This document shows, piece after piece, positions 18,376 to 31,006 of a DNA stretch of 64,000 nucleotides. The notes under the pieces are model-generated. The model ran no database searches. It saw only the letters and a list, made by a program, of their open reading frames with translations, and had not been told where the DNA came from. The translations under genes and the position numbers were made by a program. Each line of letters begins with the position of its first letter. Within the stretch, counting starts at the first letter, position 1. The stretch comes from Methylocella silvestris (GTDB lineage Bacteria; Pseudomonadota; Alphaproteobacteria; Rhizobiales; Beijerinckiaceae), in the NCBI RefSeq assembly GCF_002891535.1, contig NZ_PDZR01000006.1, positions 62,001-126,000 of the forward strand, given 5' to 3'.

Positions 18376-19806
18376 ATGGAGCCTATGTCCGACGCGCCCG
18401 TCACCCGCTTCGCGCCCTCTCCGACCGGATTCCTGCATATCGGCGGGGCGCGCACCGCGCTGTTCAACTGGCTTTACGCGCATCACGCCGGCGGCCGCAT
18501 GCTGCTGCGCATCGAGGACACCGATCGCGAACGCTCGACGCAGGCGGCGATCGACGCCCTCATCGACGGGCTCAAATGGCTCGGGCTCGATTGGGACGGC
18601 GACGTCGTCTATCAATTTCAGCGCGCCGCGCGTCATCGCGAGGTCGCCGAGAGCCTGATCGCTTCGGGCGGCGCTTATTACTGCTATACGACGCAGGAAG
18701 AACTCGCCGCCATGCGCGAAAGCGCCCGCGCTGAAGGGCGCCCGCCTCGCTACGACGGTCGCTGGCGCGACCGTCCGGCCTCGGACGCTCCGCCCGGCGT
18801 CAAGCCCGTGGTCCGGCTGAAGGCGCCGATCGAGGGCGAGACCTTGATTGACGACAAGGTGCAGGGTCGCGTCGCCTTCGCCAACAAGGATCTCGACGAT
18901 TTCGTGTTGCTGCGCTCGGACGGCGCGCCGACCTATATGCTGGCCGTCGTCGTCGACGATCACGACATGGGCGTGACGCAGGTCATCCGCGGCGACGATC
19001 ATCTGACCAACGCGGCGCGGCAGATGCAAATTTATGCCGCCCTGGGCTGGAGCGCGCCGGCCATGGCGCATATTCCGCTGATCCATGGGGCCGACGGCGC
19101 GAAGCTCTCGAAGCGGCATGGCGCCCTCGGCGTCGACGCCTATCGCGCCATGGGCTTCCTGCCGCCCGCGCTGCGCAACTATCTCGTGCGGCTCGGATGG
19201 AGTCAGGGCGACCGCGAGTTCTTTACGACTGAAGAGATGATCGAGGCTTTCGATCTCGCCCATGTCGGCCGCTCGCCGGCCCGCTTCGACTTCGCCAAGC
19301 TCGAAAACATGAACGGCCATTATTTGCGCGCGACGCCGGATGCCGAGCTTTTCGCCAGCCTCGAACAGACGCTTCCCTTTCTGCCGGGCGGACCGGATCT
19401 GCAGCGCGAACTCGACGACGACAAGCGCGCGAAGCTGCTGGCCGCGATGCCCGGTCTGAAGGAGCGCGCGAAAACGCTGATCGAGCTGCTTGATGGCGCG
19501 GCGTTCCTGTTCGCGACCCGGCCGCTGCAGTTCGACGCCAAGGCAGCCGATATTCTGGCCGCGGGCGGGCGGGCCCATATCGCCGGCGTGCTGCCCCTGT
19601 TCAGGGCGCTCCCCGAATGGTCGGCGGCCTCGACCGAAGCCGCGGTGCGCGCCTACGCCAGCACGACCAAGCTTAAACTTGGCCAGGTCGCCCAGCCTTT
19701 GCGCGCGGCTTTGACCGGACGCTCGACCTCGCCGGGCATCTTCGACGTGCTTGCGGTGCTCGGCCGCGCGGAAAGCCTTGGCCGGCTCGAAGATCAGGCG
19801 GCATAA
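18376..19806 (+). CDS. gltX: Glutamyl-tRNA synthetase
   Basis: Charges tRNA with glutamate in the cytoplasm. The ATG at 18376 has AGGAG five bases upstream; MSDAPVTRF at 18385 is a close alternative. The product is 476 residues. The class I HIGH motif is [12 protein letters not shown] and the KMSKS motif is KLSKRHG. The insert [10 protein letters not shown] is typical of the family. It starts 138 bases from divergent comEC, and gltA follows downstream after a gap. Confidence 0.96.
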   Translation: MEPMSDAPVTRFAPSPTGFLHIGGARTALFNWLYAHHAGGRMLLRIEDTDRERSTQAAIDALIDGLKWLGLDWDGDVVYQFQRAARHREVAESLIASGGAYYCYTTQEELAAMRESARAEGRPPRYDGRWRDRPASDAPPGVKPVVRLKAPIEGETLIDDKVQGRVAFANKDLDDFVLLRSDGAPTYMLAVVVDDHDMGVTQVIRGDDHLTNAARQMQIYAALGWSAPAMAHIPLIHGADGAKLSKRHGALGVDAYRAMGFLPPALRNYLVRLGWSQGDREFFTTEEMIEAFDLAHVGRSPARFDFAKLENMNGHYLRATPDAELFASLEQTLPFLPGGPDLQRELDDDKRAKLLAAMPGLKERAKTLIELLDGAAFLFATRPLQFDAKAADILAAGGRAHIAGVLPLFRALPEWSAASTEAAVRAYASTTKLKLGQVAQPLRAALTGRSTSPGIFDVLAVLGRAESLGRLEDQAA

Positions 19807-20015
19807 TCGCGCACGCGTTCAGCCTCTGGATTGTTTCTTGCTTTCCGCAACAACCATTGGTGATGACAGTCGCCCGCGAGCGGCATGACGCGATTCTGGG
19901 CGAGGCGCCCGAAAACAGGCTGCGAGGGGAAGCGGGCGTCACAAAATTCAAGCAGACTCGGCGCGCCGGACCAAGTCCGGCGGCGTCTGGAGCATGGGCC
20001 GAGCCAATCGATCAT
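19794..20015 (-). pseudogene. Possible remnant of a LysR-type regulator C-terminus
   Basis: A 73-codon minus-strand frame whose last part, RVMPLAGDCHHQWLLRKARN followed by [11 protein letters not shown], has the feel of the end of a LysR substrate-binding domain. The DNA-binding half is absent, and a stop codon lies in frame shortly upstream. It overlaps the end of gltX by 13 bases. It may be a decayed gene fragment or a chance frame. Confidence 0.22.
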
Positions 20016-20219
20016 GGCGCAGGAAGTTAAACGGGATGCAGACGCGGCGGCGCACTAATACTCTTCGGTGCGGCGGCGCGCCACCGCTTGAACGCAAGCT
20101 TGGCATAGGATAGGAAACGACACGGCGTAAATTAGAGGTTGTTTAAGCCCGTCGCCAAAAAATCTGCTGAATGAAAGATTCGGCGAGGTTAGCACCCCTT
20201 ATTGCAGAAGGCAGCCTTC
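19807..20219. other. gltX-gltA intergenic region
   Basis: These 413 bases contain the low-confidence LysR-like remnant at the left and the gltA promoter at the right. Bases 20105-20190 are AT-richer (cgtaaattagaggttgttta). AGAAGG at 20206-20211 is the gltA ribosome binding site. Confidence 0.5.
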
Positions 20220-21509
20220 ATGAGCGCGACCACTGGGTCTTTTAGCATTGATAGCACGACAGTCGAAATGCCGGTCAAGACTGGATCGATTGGGCCGGCG
20301 GTCGTGGATATCGGCAAGCTCTACGCCAAGACCGGAATGTTTACTTACGATCCTGGCTTTACCTCGACCGCCAGCTGCGAATCCGAAATCACCTATATCG
20401 ACGGCGACGAGGGCGTTCTGCTCTATCGCGGCTATCCGATCGCCCAGATCGCCGAAGGCGGCGATTTCCTCGAAACCTGCTATCTGCTGCTCTACGGCGA
20501 ACTGCCGACGCCGACGCAGAAGCGCGATTTCGACTATCGCATCACGCGCCACACCATGATTCACGAGCAAATGGCCCGGTTTTTCCAGGGCTTTCGCCGC
20601 GACGCGCATCCGATGGCGGTCATGGTCGCGAGCGTCGGGGCGCTCTCGGCCTTCTATCATGACTCGACCGATATCTCTGACCCGCGCCAGCGCATGATCG
20701 CCTCGATGCGGCTGATCGCCAAAATGCCGACGCTGGCCGCAATGGCCTATAAATACACGATCGGCCAGCCCTTCGTTTATCCTAAGAACGACCTCGATTA
20801 CGCCTCGAACTTCCTGCGCATGTGCTTCGCCGTGCCGACCGAGGAATTCAAGGTCCGGCCGACGCTGTCGCGCGCGCTCGACAAGATCTTCATCCTGCAC
20901 GCCGACCATGAGCAGAACGCTTCGACCTCGACGGTGCGGCTCGCCGGCTCTTCCGGGGCAAATCCCTTCGCCTGCATCGCCGCCGGCGTCGCCTGCCTCT
21001 GGGGTCCCGCCCATGGCGGCGCCAATGAAGCGGCCCTCAAGATGCTGACGGAAATCGGCTCGGTCGACAATATTCCGAAGTTCATCGCCAGGGCCAAGGA
21101 CAAGAACGATCCGTTCCGCCTGATGGGCTTTGGACATCGCGTCTACAAGAACTACGATCCGCGCGCCAAGATCATGCAAGAGACCTGTCATGAGGTCCTG
21201 AACGAACTCGGCGTCAAGGACGATCCGCTCCTCGCCGTCGCGATCGAACTGGAGCGCATTGCGCTCAGCGACCCATATTTCATTGAAAAGAAGCTCTATC
21301 CGAACATCGACTTCTACTCGGGCATCACCCTCAAGGCGATGGGCTTCCCAGTCTCCATGTTCACCGTTCTCTTCGCCGTTGCGCGCACCTCCGGCTGGAT
21401 CGCGCAGTGGAAGGAAATGATCGAGGATCCGGGGCAGAAGATCGGCCGGCCGCGCCAGCTCTACACGGGCGCCCCGCTGCGCGATTACGTCCCGCTCGAT
21501 AAGCGCTGA
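20220..21509 (+). CDS. gltA: Citrate synthase (type II)
   Basis: Condenses acetyl-CoA and oxaloacetate to citrate in the TCA cycle. The ATG at 20220 follows AGAAGG at 8 bases; the frame opens at a TTG at 20202. The product is 429 residues. Catalytic residues are visible: His in [11 protein letters not shown], His in [14 protein letters not shown], and Asp in NIDFYSG. The length and N-terminal domain fit the hexameric, NADH-sensitive type of proteobacteria. Confidence 0.96.
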   Translation: MSATTGSFSIDSTTVEMPVKTGSIGPAVVDIGKLYAKTGMFTYDPGFTSTASCESEITYIDGDEGVLLYRGYPIAQIAEGGDFLETCYLLLYGELPTPTQKRDFDYRITRHTMIHEQMARFFQGFRRDAHPMAVMVASVGALSAFYHDSTDISDPRQRMIASMRLIAKMPTLAAMAYKYTIGQPFVYPKNDLDYASNFLRMCFAVPTEEFKVRPTLSRALDKIFILHADHEQNASTSTVRLAGSSGANPFACIAAGVACLWGPAHGGANEAALKMLTEIGSVDNIPKFIARAKDKNDPFRLMGFGHRVYKNYDPRAKIMQETCHEVLNELGVKDDPLLAVAIELERIALSDPYFIEKKLYPNIDFYSGITLKAMGFPVSMFTVLFAVARTSGWIAQWKEMIEDPGQKIGRPRQLYTGAPLRDYVPLDKR

Positions 21510-21560
21510 GCGGTCTCGCCATCTGCGCCTCGCCGGTCTAGAAAGGCAGGCGAGGAACGC

Positions 21561-22805
21561 ATGATGGCGGATGAAAAGGTCGATATATTGGTCGCCGGGG
21601 CGGGTGCCGCCGGGCTTTCGGCGGCAATCGCTCTGGCGCAAGCCGGGTTTTCCGTCGCCTGCGCGGGGCAGATCGACCGCCGCGCCAATGGCCGTACAGT
21701 CGCTCTGTTTGAATCCTCGCTTCGCTTCTACAAGGCGCTCGGCCTCTGGCCGCGTCTGCGCGACCTTGCCGCTCCGCTGGCGAAGATCGCCATGGTCGAC
21801 GCCACCAACGCGCGGTTCGCGGCTCCCTCCGTCACTTTCGCCGCCAGCGAGATCGGCCTTGCCGCCTTCGGCGCCAATATCGAAAACAATGTGCTGGTCG
21901 AAGAGCTCGCGCAGGCAGCGCGAGCTGCGCTCAGCCTGCGCGAATGCCTGATCGCCGACATCCGCTTCGAGCCGGGAGGCGTTGACGCAACGCTCGCGGA
22001 CGGGAGCCGGATCCGCGCCGCTCTTGTCGTCGCCGCGGACGGTCGCCAGTCTTTGGTGCGAAGCCGGGCCGCGATCGAGGCGCGCAGCTGGACCTATCCG
22101 CAGATCGCGGCGACCGCGCTGCTCGCGCATGAAAAGCCGCATCGCGACATCTCGACGGAATTCCACACAAGGTCCGGACCCTGCACCCTCGTGCCGCTGC
22201 GCCCGCGAGACGGCCTGGCGCATCGCTCGAGCCTCGTCTGGCTGATGTCCGACGCGGAGGCGGAGCGGCGCCGCGCGCTTAACGACGAGGCGCTGGCCGG
22301 CGAGATCGAGGATCAGGTCGGCGGCCTGCTTGGCGCAATGGCGCTGGACGGCGCCTGCGGTTTCTTTCCGATGGCGGGCATGAGCGTGTCGCGCCTCACC
22401 GGCGAGCGCGTTGCGCTCGTTGGCGAGGCCGCGCATCTGTTTCCTCCGCTTGCCGCGCAGGGCCTTAACCTCAGCCTGCGCGACGTCGCCGCGCTCGTGC
22501 AGACGGTCGAGGACGCCCGCTCGCGCGGCGAGGATTTCGGGACGCTGGAGGCTCTGGAGCCTTATGCCGCCGCGCGGCGCGGCGATATTTCGCTGCGAAC
22601 CAACGGCGTCGATCTGCTGAACCGCTCGCTGCTGAGCGAATTTGCTCCGGTCGACCTGATGCGCAGCGCGGGCTTTTTCGCCTTCGCCGCAATCGGCCCG
22701 CTGCGCCGGGCCCTGATGCGCGAGGGCGTCCTGACCCATGGCGACCTGCCGCGTCTGATGCAGCCGCCGCCGCGCCGCAAGACGCCGTCCCGCGCGCACG
22801 CCTGA
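21561..22805 (+). CDS. UbiH/UbiF-type FAD-dependent hydroxylase
   Basis: A 414-residue flavin monooxygenase. The N-terminal FAD-binding motif is ILVAGAGAAGLSAAIALAQAG, shortened here to GAGAAGLSAA. The second motif is VVAADGRQSLVR, and the third GEAAHLFPPLAAQGLNLSLRD. These place it in the UbiH/Coq6 family, which hydroxylates the ubiquinone ring. It cannot be resolved into UbiF, UbiH or UbiI without comparison. AGGA lies 6 bases before the ATG. It follows gltA by 51 bases and precedes xthA by 17, so cotranscription with xthA is likely. Confidence 0.88.
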   Translation: MMADEKVDILVAGAGAAGLSAAIALAQAGFSVACAGQIDRRANGRTVALFESSLRFYKALGLWPRLRDLAAPLAKIAMVDATNARFAAPSVTFAASEIGLAAFGANIENNVLVEELAQAARAALSLRECLIADIRFEPGGVDATLADGSRIRAALVVAADGRQSLVRSRAAIEARSWTYPQIAATALLAHEKPHRDISTEFHTRSGPCTLVPLRPRDGLAHRSSLVWLMSDAEAERRRALNDEALAGEIEDQVGGLLGAMALDGACGFFPMAGMSVSRLTGERVALVGEAAHLFPPLAAQGLNLSLRDVAALVQTVEDARSRGEDFGTLEALEPYAAARRGDISLRTNGVDLLNRSLLSEFAPVDLMRSAGFFAFAAIGPLRRALMREGVLTHGDLPRLMQPPPRRKTPSRAHA

Positions 22806-22822
22806 TCCGCGAAGGGACCGCC

Positions 22823-23599
22823 GTGCAGATCGCCACCTGGAACGTCAATTCGGTGCGGCAGCGAACCGGCCATCTGCTGCGCTATCTCAAGGAGCAGGCG
22901 CCGGACGTTTTGTGCCTGCAGGAGCTGAAATGCGTCGACGAGGCTTTTCCCTGGGGGGAGGTCGAAGCGGCCGGCTACAACGCCGCGGTGCATGGACAGA
23001 AAGGGTTTAACGGCGTCGCCATCCTGTCGAAGGCGCCGATCGAGGTGAAGCGCGGCCTGCCGGGCGATCCGGCCGACGAGCACGCGCGCTATATCGAAGC
23101 CGTCATTCCGCACAAGGAGAGCGTCGTCCGCGTCGCGTCGATCTATCTGCCGAACGGCAACCCGCCCGATACCGAAAAATACGATTACAAACTTGCCTGG
23201 ATGGATCGCCTCATCGCACACGCCCGCGACCTCTTGCGGCTGGAGGAGCCGCTCGTCCTCGCCGGCGACTTCAACGTCATTCCAGCCGCGGAGGACGCCG
23301 CTGATCCTTCCGCCTGGGCCAGCGACGCGCTGTTCCTGCCGCAGACGCGGGCGCGATTTCGCACGCTGCTCAATCTTGGCCTCACCGACGCGTTGCGCGC
23401 GACGACCGACGAGGCCGGCCTTTACACTTTCTGGGACTATCAGGCGGGCGCGTGGCAGCGCAACAAGGGGATCCGCATCGATCATCTTCTGCTGTCGCCG
23501 GGCGCTGCCGACCGCCTTGTCAGGACAATGATCGACAAGAGCCTGCGCGCCGAGGACAAGCCGTCGGACCATGTGCCGGTGCGCATCGAGCTGCAATGA
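22823..23599 (+). CDS. xthA: Exodeoxyribonuclease III
   Basis: AP endonuclease and 3'-5' exonuclease for base-excision repair. The GTG at 22823 follows AGGGA by 6 bases. The 258-residue chain has the family motifs: IATWNVNSVRQR, LCLQELKCVD, AGDFNVIPA, and the terminal IRIDHLLLSP and SDHVPV with the catalytic His. The gene lies 17 bases past the UbiH-like gene. Confidence 0.95.
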   Translation: MQIATWNVNSVRQRTGHLLRYLKEQAPDVLCLQELKCVDEAFPWGEVEAAGYNAAVHGQKGFNGVAILSKAPIEVKRGLPGDPADEHARYIEAVIPHKESVVRVASIYLPNGNPPDTEKYDYKLAWMDRLIAHARDLLRLEEPLVLAGDFNVIPAAEDAADPSAWASDALFLPQTRARFRTLLNLGLTDALRATTDEAGLYTFWDYQAGAWQRNKGIRIDHLLLSPGAADRLVRTMIDKSLRAEDKPSDHVPVRIELQ

Positions 23600-23614
23600 G
23601 CCCTGGCGGCGCCG

Positions 23615-24466
23615 TCATGCGACGGAGAGACGTTCGATGAGCGCCGCGGCGGCCGCCGGATTATTCTCTTTCGCGCCGGCGATGAAATAGACGAATACAT
23701 CCCGCCCGGCGCGTTGTTCCGGCGCGGCGTCGCTGATGAGACCAGCAAGATCCGTCGGCTGCTTACCCTGCGACCAGAGCGCCGCCCGCTTCGCCCATAA
23801 GCGAAGCGCCATATCGTCATAGCCTGTCGTGCAATCCGGCGCGCTTTGCTGCAGCCGGGCGTAGACGAAGTCGGCGGTGAGATCGGGGATCAGCGGATAG
23901 TCGCTGGAATCGGCGAGACAGATGGCGCAGGCGTAGCGCCGGGCCAAGGCGACGAATTCCGCAACGCGAAAGCTGTCGTGGCGAACCTCAAGAACGTGGC
24001 GGAGCGGGCGCCCCTCGAGCGCTTTCGGCAGAGCCTCGCAAAAACGCTCGAAATCGTCGGCGTCGAATTGCTTGAAAGCGGCGAACTGCCAGACGATCGG
24101 TCCGAGCTTGCCACCCAGCTCGGCGATTCCGCTGCAGACAAAATGCTCGATCGCCGGCGCGCATTCGGCGAGCGATTTCCGATGTGTCGCAAGGCGGTGC
24201 GCCTTCAGCGAAAAAACGAAATCGTCGGGCGTTTCGTCCGCCCAGCGGCGAAAACTTTGCGGGCTCTGCGTACGGTAGAAGGTGGCGTTGACTTCGATCG
24301 CCGTCAGCTTTCGGCTGGCGAAGCTGAGCTCTTGCGCGTGCGGCAGACCCTTTGGGTAGAATCTGTTGCGCCAGGGCGCAAAGCTCCAGCCGCCGACGCC
24401 GACCCTGATTCGGCCGGCGTCGCCCAAGCTGTCTTGACCCTTTGTCGAGGTCCGAGCTTTGACCAT
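23615..24466 (-). CDS. DUF72 domain protein
   Basis: A 283-residue protein of the DUF72 (YecE) family, a TIM-barrel fold of unknown activity. Typical features are IRVGVGGWSFAPWRNRFYPKG near residue 20, ELSFASRKLTAIEVNATFYR, and FVFSLKAHRLATH. It stands alone on the minus strand, ending 15 bases from the convergent xthA stop codon. No signal peptide is seen. Confidence 0.9.
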   Translation of the reverse strand: MVKARTSTKGQDSLGDAGRIRVGVGGWSFAPWRNRFYPKGLPHAQELSFASRKLTAIEVNATFYRTQSPQSFRRWADETPDDFVFSLKAHRLATHRKSLAECAPAIEHFVCSGIAELGGKLGPIVWQFAAFKQFDADDFERFCEALPKALEGRPLRHVLEVRHDSFRVAEFVALARRYACAICLADSSDYPLIPDLTADFVYARLQQSAPDCTTGYDDMALRLWAKRAALWSQGKQPTDLAGLISDAAPEQRAGRDVFVYFIAGAKENNPAAAAALIERLSVA

Positions 24467-24582
24467 TCCACCGACGCGATCGCAAGGAGTTGAAGGCTAC
24501 TGATCGCATCGCCCGCAGGAGATCAAGTAGCGACCGGCAGTCAAAAAAGAGTCTTATCCGCGGGCCATGCCGCGGCTGAAAC

Positions 24583-25428
24583 TCAGTTCCGCCGCTTCAG
24601 ATGGTCTTCGAGATAAGTCAGCGCGGTCTGGCGCTCGGTCTCGCTCGCCGCCGCGAGCGACTTTTCATAAGCGTCGATGATCCATTGGTCCTTGGCGGAA
24701 TCAAGCGCCGCCTCGCGCGCCAATGTCAGCCACATCAGCGCGCGGGCGCGCTGCGGCGGAAGCCCTTCGTCGCCGGAAAACAGCATCTGCCCGAGCAGCG
24801 CCTGCGCTTGGACATGGCCCTTGTCGGCGGCAAGATAAAGCCAGCGGACGCCCTGCCGCAAATCCTTGTCGCCGCCAGCTCCATCGAGATACATGCGCGC
24901 GAGACTATATTGCGCGGTGGCGTCGCCAAAATTCGCCGCGGCATATTTAAAAAGAGCGAGCGCGCGCGCCGGATCCGGCATCACCTTCGACTGAGCGATT
25001 CCGTTGAGGCTATAGGTTCCGATTGACACAAAGGCGTTCGAGACGATCGAACGATCGCGCCAGTTCGGATTATCCTCGTCGAACCCCTTGATGATTTGCG
25101 AGAAATATTCATAGGCCTTGAGATCGTCGTGGGGGACGACCTGGCCCGCCGCATAAATCGTCGCGAGCTTCCACTGCGCCAGCGTTTCGCCGCCAGCAGC
25201 GGCGTATTTCAGGGCGGCGATGGCCGAATCGGAGGCGCCAGAGCGGAAATCTTCAAGGCCCGCCTGCAACGCCGCGCGCGGAGTCTTGAACGCGGGGGAG
25301 ACGATGGCCTTGTCCTGGGCGGCGGCGCTTTCGGCGCCTTCGAAGGCGCGAATCGTCGCGACCGGCACACTCGCCGCCAGTCCGAAAAGAGCCAGAGCTC
25401 CTATCCGCTTCACCCAAGTCGACATCAT
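24583..25428 (-). CDS. exoR: ExoR-like periplasmic Sel1-repeat protein
   Basis: A 281-residue protein resembling ExoR, the periplasmic protein that holds the ExoS-ChvI two-component system inactive in Sinorhizobium. A signal peptide (MMSTWVKRIGALALFGLAAS) is cut near residue 25. Four or so Sel1/TPR-like repeats follow: GETLAQWKLATIYAAG, DATAQYSLARMYLDGAGG, and VQAQALLGQMLFSGDEG. ATG-ATG at 25428 is preferred to the upstream ATG at 25461. ExoS/ChvI are not in the window, so the role is inferred from sequence. MucR, another regulator of exopolysaccharide, lies 15 kb away. Confidence 0.68.
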   Translation of the reverse strand: MMSTWVKRIGALALFGLAASVPVATIRAFEGAESAAAQDKAIVSPAFKTPRAALQAGLEDFRSGASDSAIAALKYAAAGGETLAQWKLATIYAAGQVVPHDDLKAYEYFSQIIKGFDEDNPNWRDRSIVSNAFVSIGTYSLNGIAQSKVMPDPARALALFKYAAANFGDATAQYSLARMYLDGAGGDKDLRQGVRWLYLAADKGHVQAQALLGQMLFSGDEGLPPQRARALMWLTLAREAALDSAKDQWIIDAYEKSLAAASETERQTALTYLEDHLKRRN

Positions 25429-26053
25429 CACTCTTTCAACCAGCGGAAGCCATCCCGCCAACGACTACAACACGCGCCAACTAGAGAACGCGCAGGACGC
25501 CTTTTGGTGCGCGAGAAATAAAAAAAAATTCTCGCCGCCTCCGTCAGACAAACCGGCCCTCGCGACCCGGCTAGAGTCAGCCGCCAAAACCGGCTGAGAT
25601 TAAAATAGGCAGTCACAAGAGCGTCGGACGTGCGTTTCGTCACACCGCGCCGCGTCTTGCGTTCAAATATCCGCGTTCGCCTCCCGCCGGCGCGGCGGGG
25701 GCGCAGTCTAGCCAACAGCCTCGACGAGGATCGGTGCGAGCAAGCAGGCGTTGTAATCTGCTCGCGTCCTTAACCTTCCACGCGTAACGGCGCGGAGGGA
25801 CTGCTCTTTAATCCCAGATTCGCTCAGTTTTATAGCTTTGAACAGTGACCTTTTTCTTGAAAGGCCAAGTCAAAGCAACGATATCACCGGCTGTGCTCCA
25901 AAAAGCACAGTCTTTGGCGCCATCTTGGGACACTTCCTCTTAGGCGCCCGCGAAGTTTTCAAGCCCCGCCGCCGCACTGCAACAATGCTGCAATGACGCT
26001 GAATCGCGTTGGCTTTGTGGCCGCCCGCTTTTGTCGACAATCAAATTTTAGCG
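25429..26053. other. Large intergenic region upstream of exoR
   Basis: These 625 bases contain no convincing gene. Two hairpins are seen: gcgagaa/ttctcgc around an A-run (25511-25535), and ctgtgct/agcacag (25891-25910) followed by tcttt. The region is AT-richer than coding DNA and probably holds the exoR promoter. The mntR gene ends at 26054. Confidence 0.45.
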
Positions 26054-26530
26054 TCATCGCTTAAGAAAGCGTGAGAAGGCGGCGAGCGCGATATCCGACA
26101 CATGATGCTCCATGCCTTCCGCGTCCAACTCCGCGCAAGCGCGGGGCACGCCCACAGCCACCAATAAATCGACGACGACGCGATGCCGCGCCCGGGCGCG
26201 CGCCGCCAGCTCATGCCCTGCCGCCGTGAGGAAAACGCCGCGATTCACCTCCGAGGCGGCAAGACCCTCGCGCTTCAGCCGGGCGATGCTTTTGATGGCT
26301 GTCGGATGCGATACGCCAAGCCGGCGCGCGATATCTGTCGGGCGCGCTTCCCCGCCGCTGGTCAGCAGATCGTCGATCAATTCGGCGTAATCTTCGAGCA
26401 CCGCTCGGGCCTGCGCCGACCGCGCCTTTTCAAAGCGCTGCGCCTGCTCCGTCTCGTCGGGCAGCGCGGGCTCTCCGATCGTTTCGGCGGGGCGCCCCTT
26501 GCGGGTGGATTTGGCTTCATTGGCGCTCAA
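26054..26530 (-). CDS. mntR: Manganese-responsive regulator MntR (DtxR family)
   Basis: Represses manganese uptake when Mn(II) is plentiful. A TTG start at 26530, with GGAG upstream, gives 158 residues, close to the length of E. coli MntR; the frame stays open to an ATG at 26701, but that adds an unlikely 57-residue extension. The winged helix is PTDIARRLGVSHPTAIKSI. The metal-site region ends in DAEGMEHHVSD. The gene is divergent from mntH, with a palindromic operator between them. Confidence 0.87.
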   Translation of the reverse strand: MSANEAKSTRKGRPAETIGEPALPDETEQAQRFEKARSAQARAVLEDYAELIDDLLTSGGEARPTDIARRLGVSHPTAIKSIARLKREGLAASEVNRGVFLTAAGHELAARARARHRVVVDLLVAVGVPRACAELDAEGMEHHVSDIALAAFSRFLKR

Positions 26531-26694
26531 ACCGGCCGCTCCGACCTCTTCTTGCCCGTGGATCGGACAGGCGCTGTTGCGCCGCCGCCAGCGCCCGTGA
26601 ATCTCCAGCGCGCCAGATGTTTTAGCGCATCGCTTCTTAATACCGAAATAGCGGCCGCCTAATATCGCAAGCGCGGCCGTCGACCGCATCGCGA

Positions 26695-26722
26695 TTGACA
26701 CTTATGTAGCCTTGGCTACATA
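26695..26722 (+). promoter_or_regulatory. mntH promoter with MntR-type palindromic operator
   Basis: TTGACA at 26695-26700 is a good -35 element, with tacata at 26717-26722 as a plausible -10 at 16-base spacing. The inverted repeat tatgtagcc-tt-ggctacata (26703-26722) fills the space between them and covers the -10. A repressor bound here would block RNA polymerase. Its position between mntR and mntH makes MntR the obvious ligand. Confidence 0.78.
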
Positions 26723-26757
26723 CTACCGCATCGCGGCAAAGCTGGAAGGTGCAAGTC

Positions 26758-28104
26758 TTGACCGAACTATTGGCTGCTGAAAGGCGCTTGTCCTTGCCGC
26801 TCGACTCCGCGGCGCGATCGCTCGGCGGCGCGCATGGGAGCGTCAAGGTCCCGGCCACAGGCTCGACCGTCCGGCGGTTCCTGGCGTTCGCGGGTCCGGG
26901 CTATCTCGTCGCTACCGGCTATATGGACCCTGGCAATTGGGCGACAGCGCTTGCCGGCGGCTCGAAGTTCGGAACGGCGCTGCTGTTCGTCGCTGTCCTG
27001 TCGAGTCTGATGGCGATCGTCCTGCAGGCGCTTTCGGCGCGCCTTGCCTTCGCCACCGGCCGCGATCTCGCGCAAATTTGCCGCGACGCCTTTCCAAAAT
27101 CGGTCGCGATCCTGTTCTGGCTGATTATGGAAGTGGCGATCATCGCCACCGATCTCGCCGAGGTGATCGGCACGGCGATCGGCCTTGAACTGCTGACCGG
27201 ACTGCCGCTTGGCGTCGGCGTCATCCTCACGGCGTTCGACGCGCTTCTTGTTCTCGCTTTCATGCGTTTTGGCTTCCGCAAGCTGGAAGCCTTCGTTGTC
27301 TCGCTGCTGATCGTGATCGCCGCCTGTTTTTTCATTGAACTGATCCTCGCCCGTCCCGACATGGCGGGCGTCGCGCGCGGCCTGTTGCCGACGAGCGCGC
27401 TGTTTTCTGACAACCAGATGCTCTACATCGCGCTCGGCATCCTCGGCGCGACGGTGATGCCGCATAATCTCTATCTTCATTCAGGCATCGTGCTGACCCG
27501 CGCGGTTGGAACCAGCATTCCCGAACGCAAAAGCGCGATCCGCCTCGCCATCGCCGATTCGACCATCGCGCTCGCCTTCGCACTGCTGATCAATGGTTCG
27601 ATCCTGATTCTCGCCGCCGCCGCGTTCCATGCGCATGGCCATTTCGAGGTCGTCGAACTGCCCGACGCCTATCGGCTGATCGCGCCGCTGCTTGGCAGCG
27701 ACTTGGCGGCGAAGCTCTTCGCCGTGGCGCTGATCGCCTGCGGCCTCAATTCGACGCTGACCGCGACGCTCGCGGGCCAGATCGTGATGGAGGGCTTCAT
27801 CAATCTGAAGCTAAACCCGGTCGCGCGGCGGCTCATCACGCGATCGGTCGCCATCGTTCCAGCGATCGTCGTGATTTATATCGGCGGCGAGGGCGCGACC
27901 AACCGGCTTTTGATCCTCAGCCAGGTGATCTTGAGCCTCGCCCTGCCCTTCGCCGTGACGCCGCTCGTCTGGCTCACCGCCTCGCGCAAATGGATGGGCG
28001 AACTCAAGGCGCCGCTGGCGACAAGCGCCATCGCCTTTGTGATCGCCGCCGTCATCATCGCGCTCAACGGCAAATTGCTGATCGACGCGGCGACGGGATC
28101 ATAG
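26758..28104 (+). CDS. mntH: Nramp manganese transporter MntH
   Basis: Proton-coupled Mn(II)/Fe(II) importer of the inner membrane. GGAAGG lies 8 bases before the TTG at 26758, giving 448 residues; a GTG at 26749 overlaps that site and is less likely. The metal-binding motif on helix 1 is [13 protein letters not shown] and that on helix 6 is [12 protein letters not shown]. About 11 hydrophobic helices are seen. Expression is likely repressed by MntR at the upstream operator. Its stop codon lies 3 bases from the valS stop. Confidence 0.95.
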   Translation: MTELLAAERRLSLPLDSAARSLGGAHGSVKVPATGSTVRRFLAFAGPGYLVATGYMDPGNWATALAGGSKFGTALLFVAVLSSLMAIVLQALSARLAFATGRDLAQICRDAFPKSVAILFWLIMEVAIIATDLAEVIGTAIGLELLTGLPLGVGVILTAFDALLVLAFMRFGFRKLEAFVVSLLIVIAACFFIELILARPDMAGVARGLLPTSALFSDNQMLYIALGILGATVMPHNLYLHSGIVLTRAVGTSIPERKSAIRLAIADSTIALAFALLINGSILILAAAAFHAHGHFEVVELPDAYRLIAPLLGSDLAAKLFAVALIACGLNSTLTATLAGQIVMEGFINLKLNPVARRLITRSVAIVPAIVVIYIGGEGATNRLLILSQVILSLALPFAVTPLVWLTASRKWMGELKAPLATSAIAFVIAAVIIALNGKLLIDAATGS

Positions 28105-28107
28105 AAT

Positions 28108-30816
<2,709 letters not shown>

Positions 30817-31006
30817 CAGCTTCGTTTCGTTAATCGAGGGCTCGCGCCGGGGCGCCGCACAAAAGTTCGGGCTCAGCGATTGCAAAGCGCAGCGGAAAAG
30901 GCAAGCCGCGTCGGCGCGCGGCGCGAAGAGACAGGCGCGGCGGCGCTGTTCGCACGCGGCGTCGCCGGATCAGCCGCGCGGCAAAACCGAGCTTTGCCGG
31001 CTCCGG

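Noticed and set aside
20199-22799. Very long minus-strand open frame opposite gltA and the UbiH-like gene
   Set aside because: It is antisense to two well-supported genes, its composition is Arg/His/Asp-rich and it shows no family motif. GC-rich DNA often gives such shadows.
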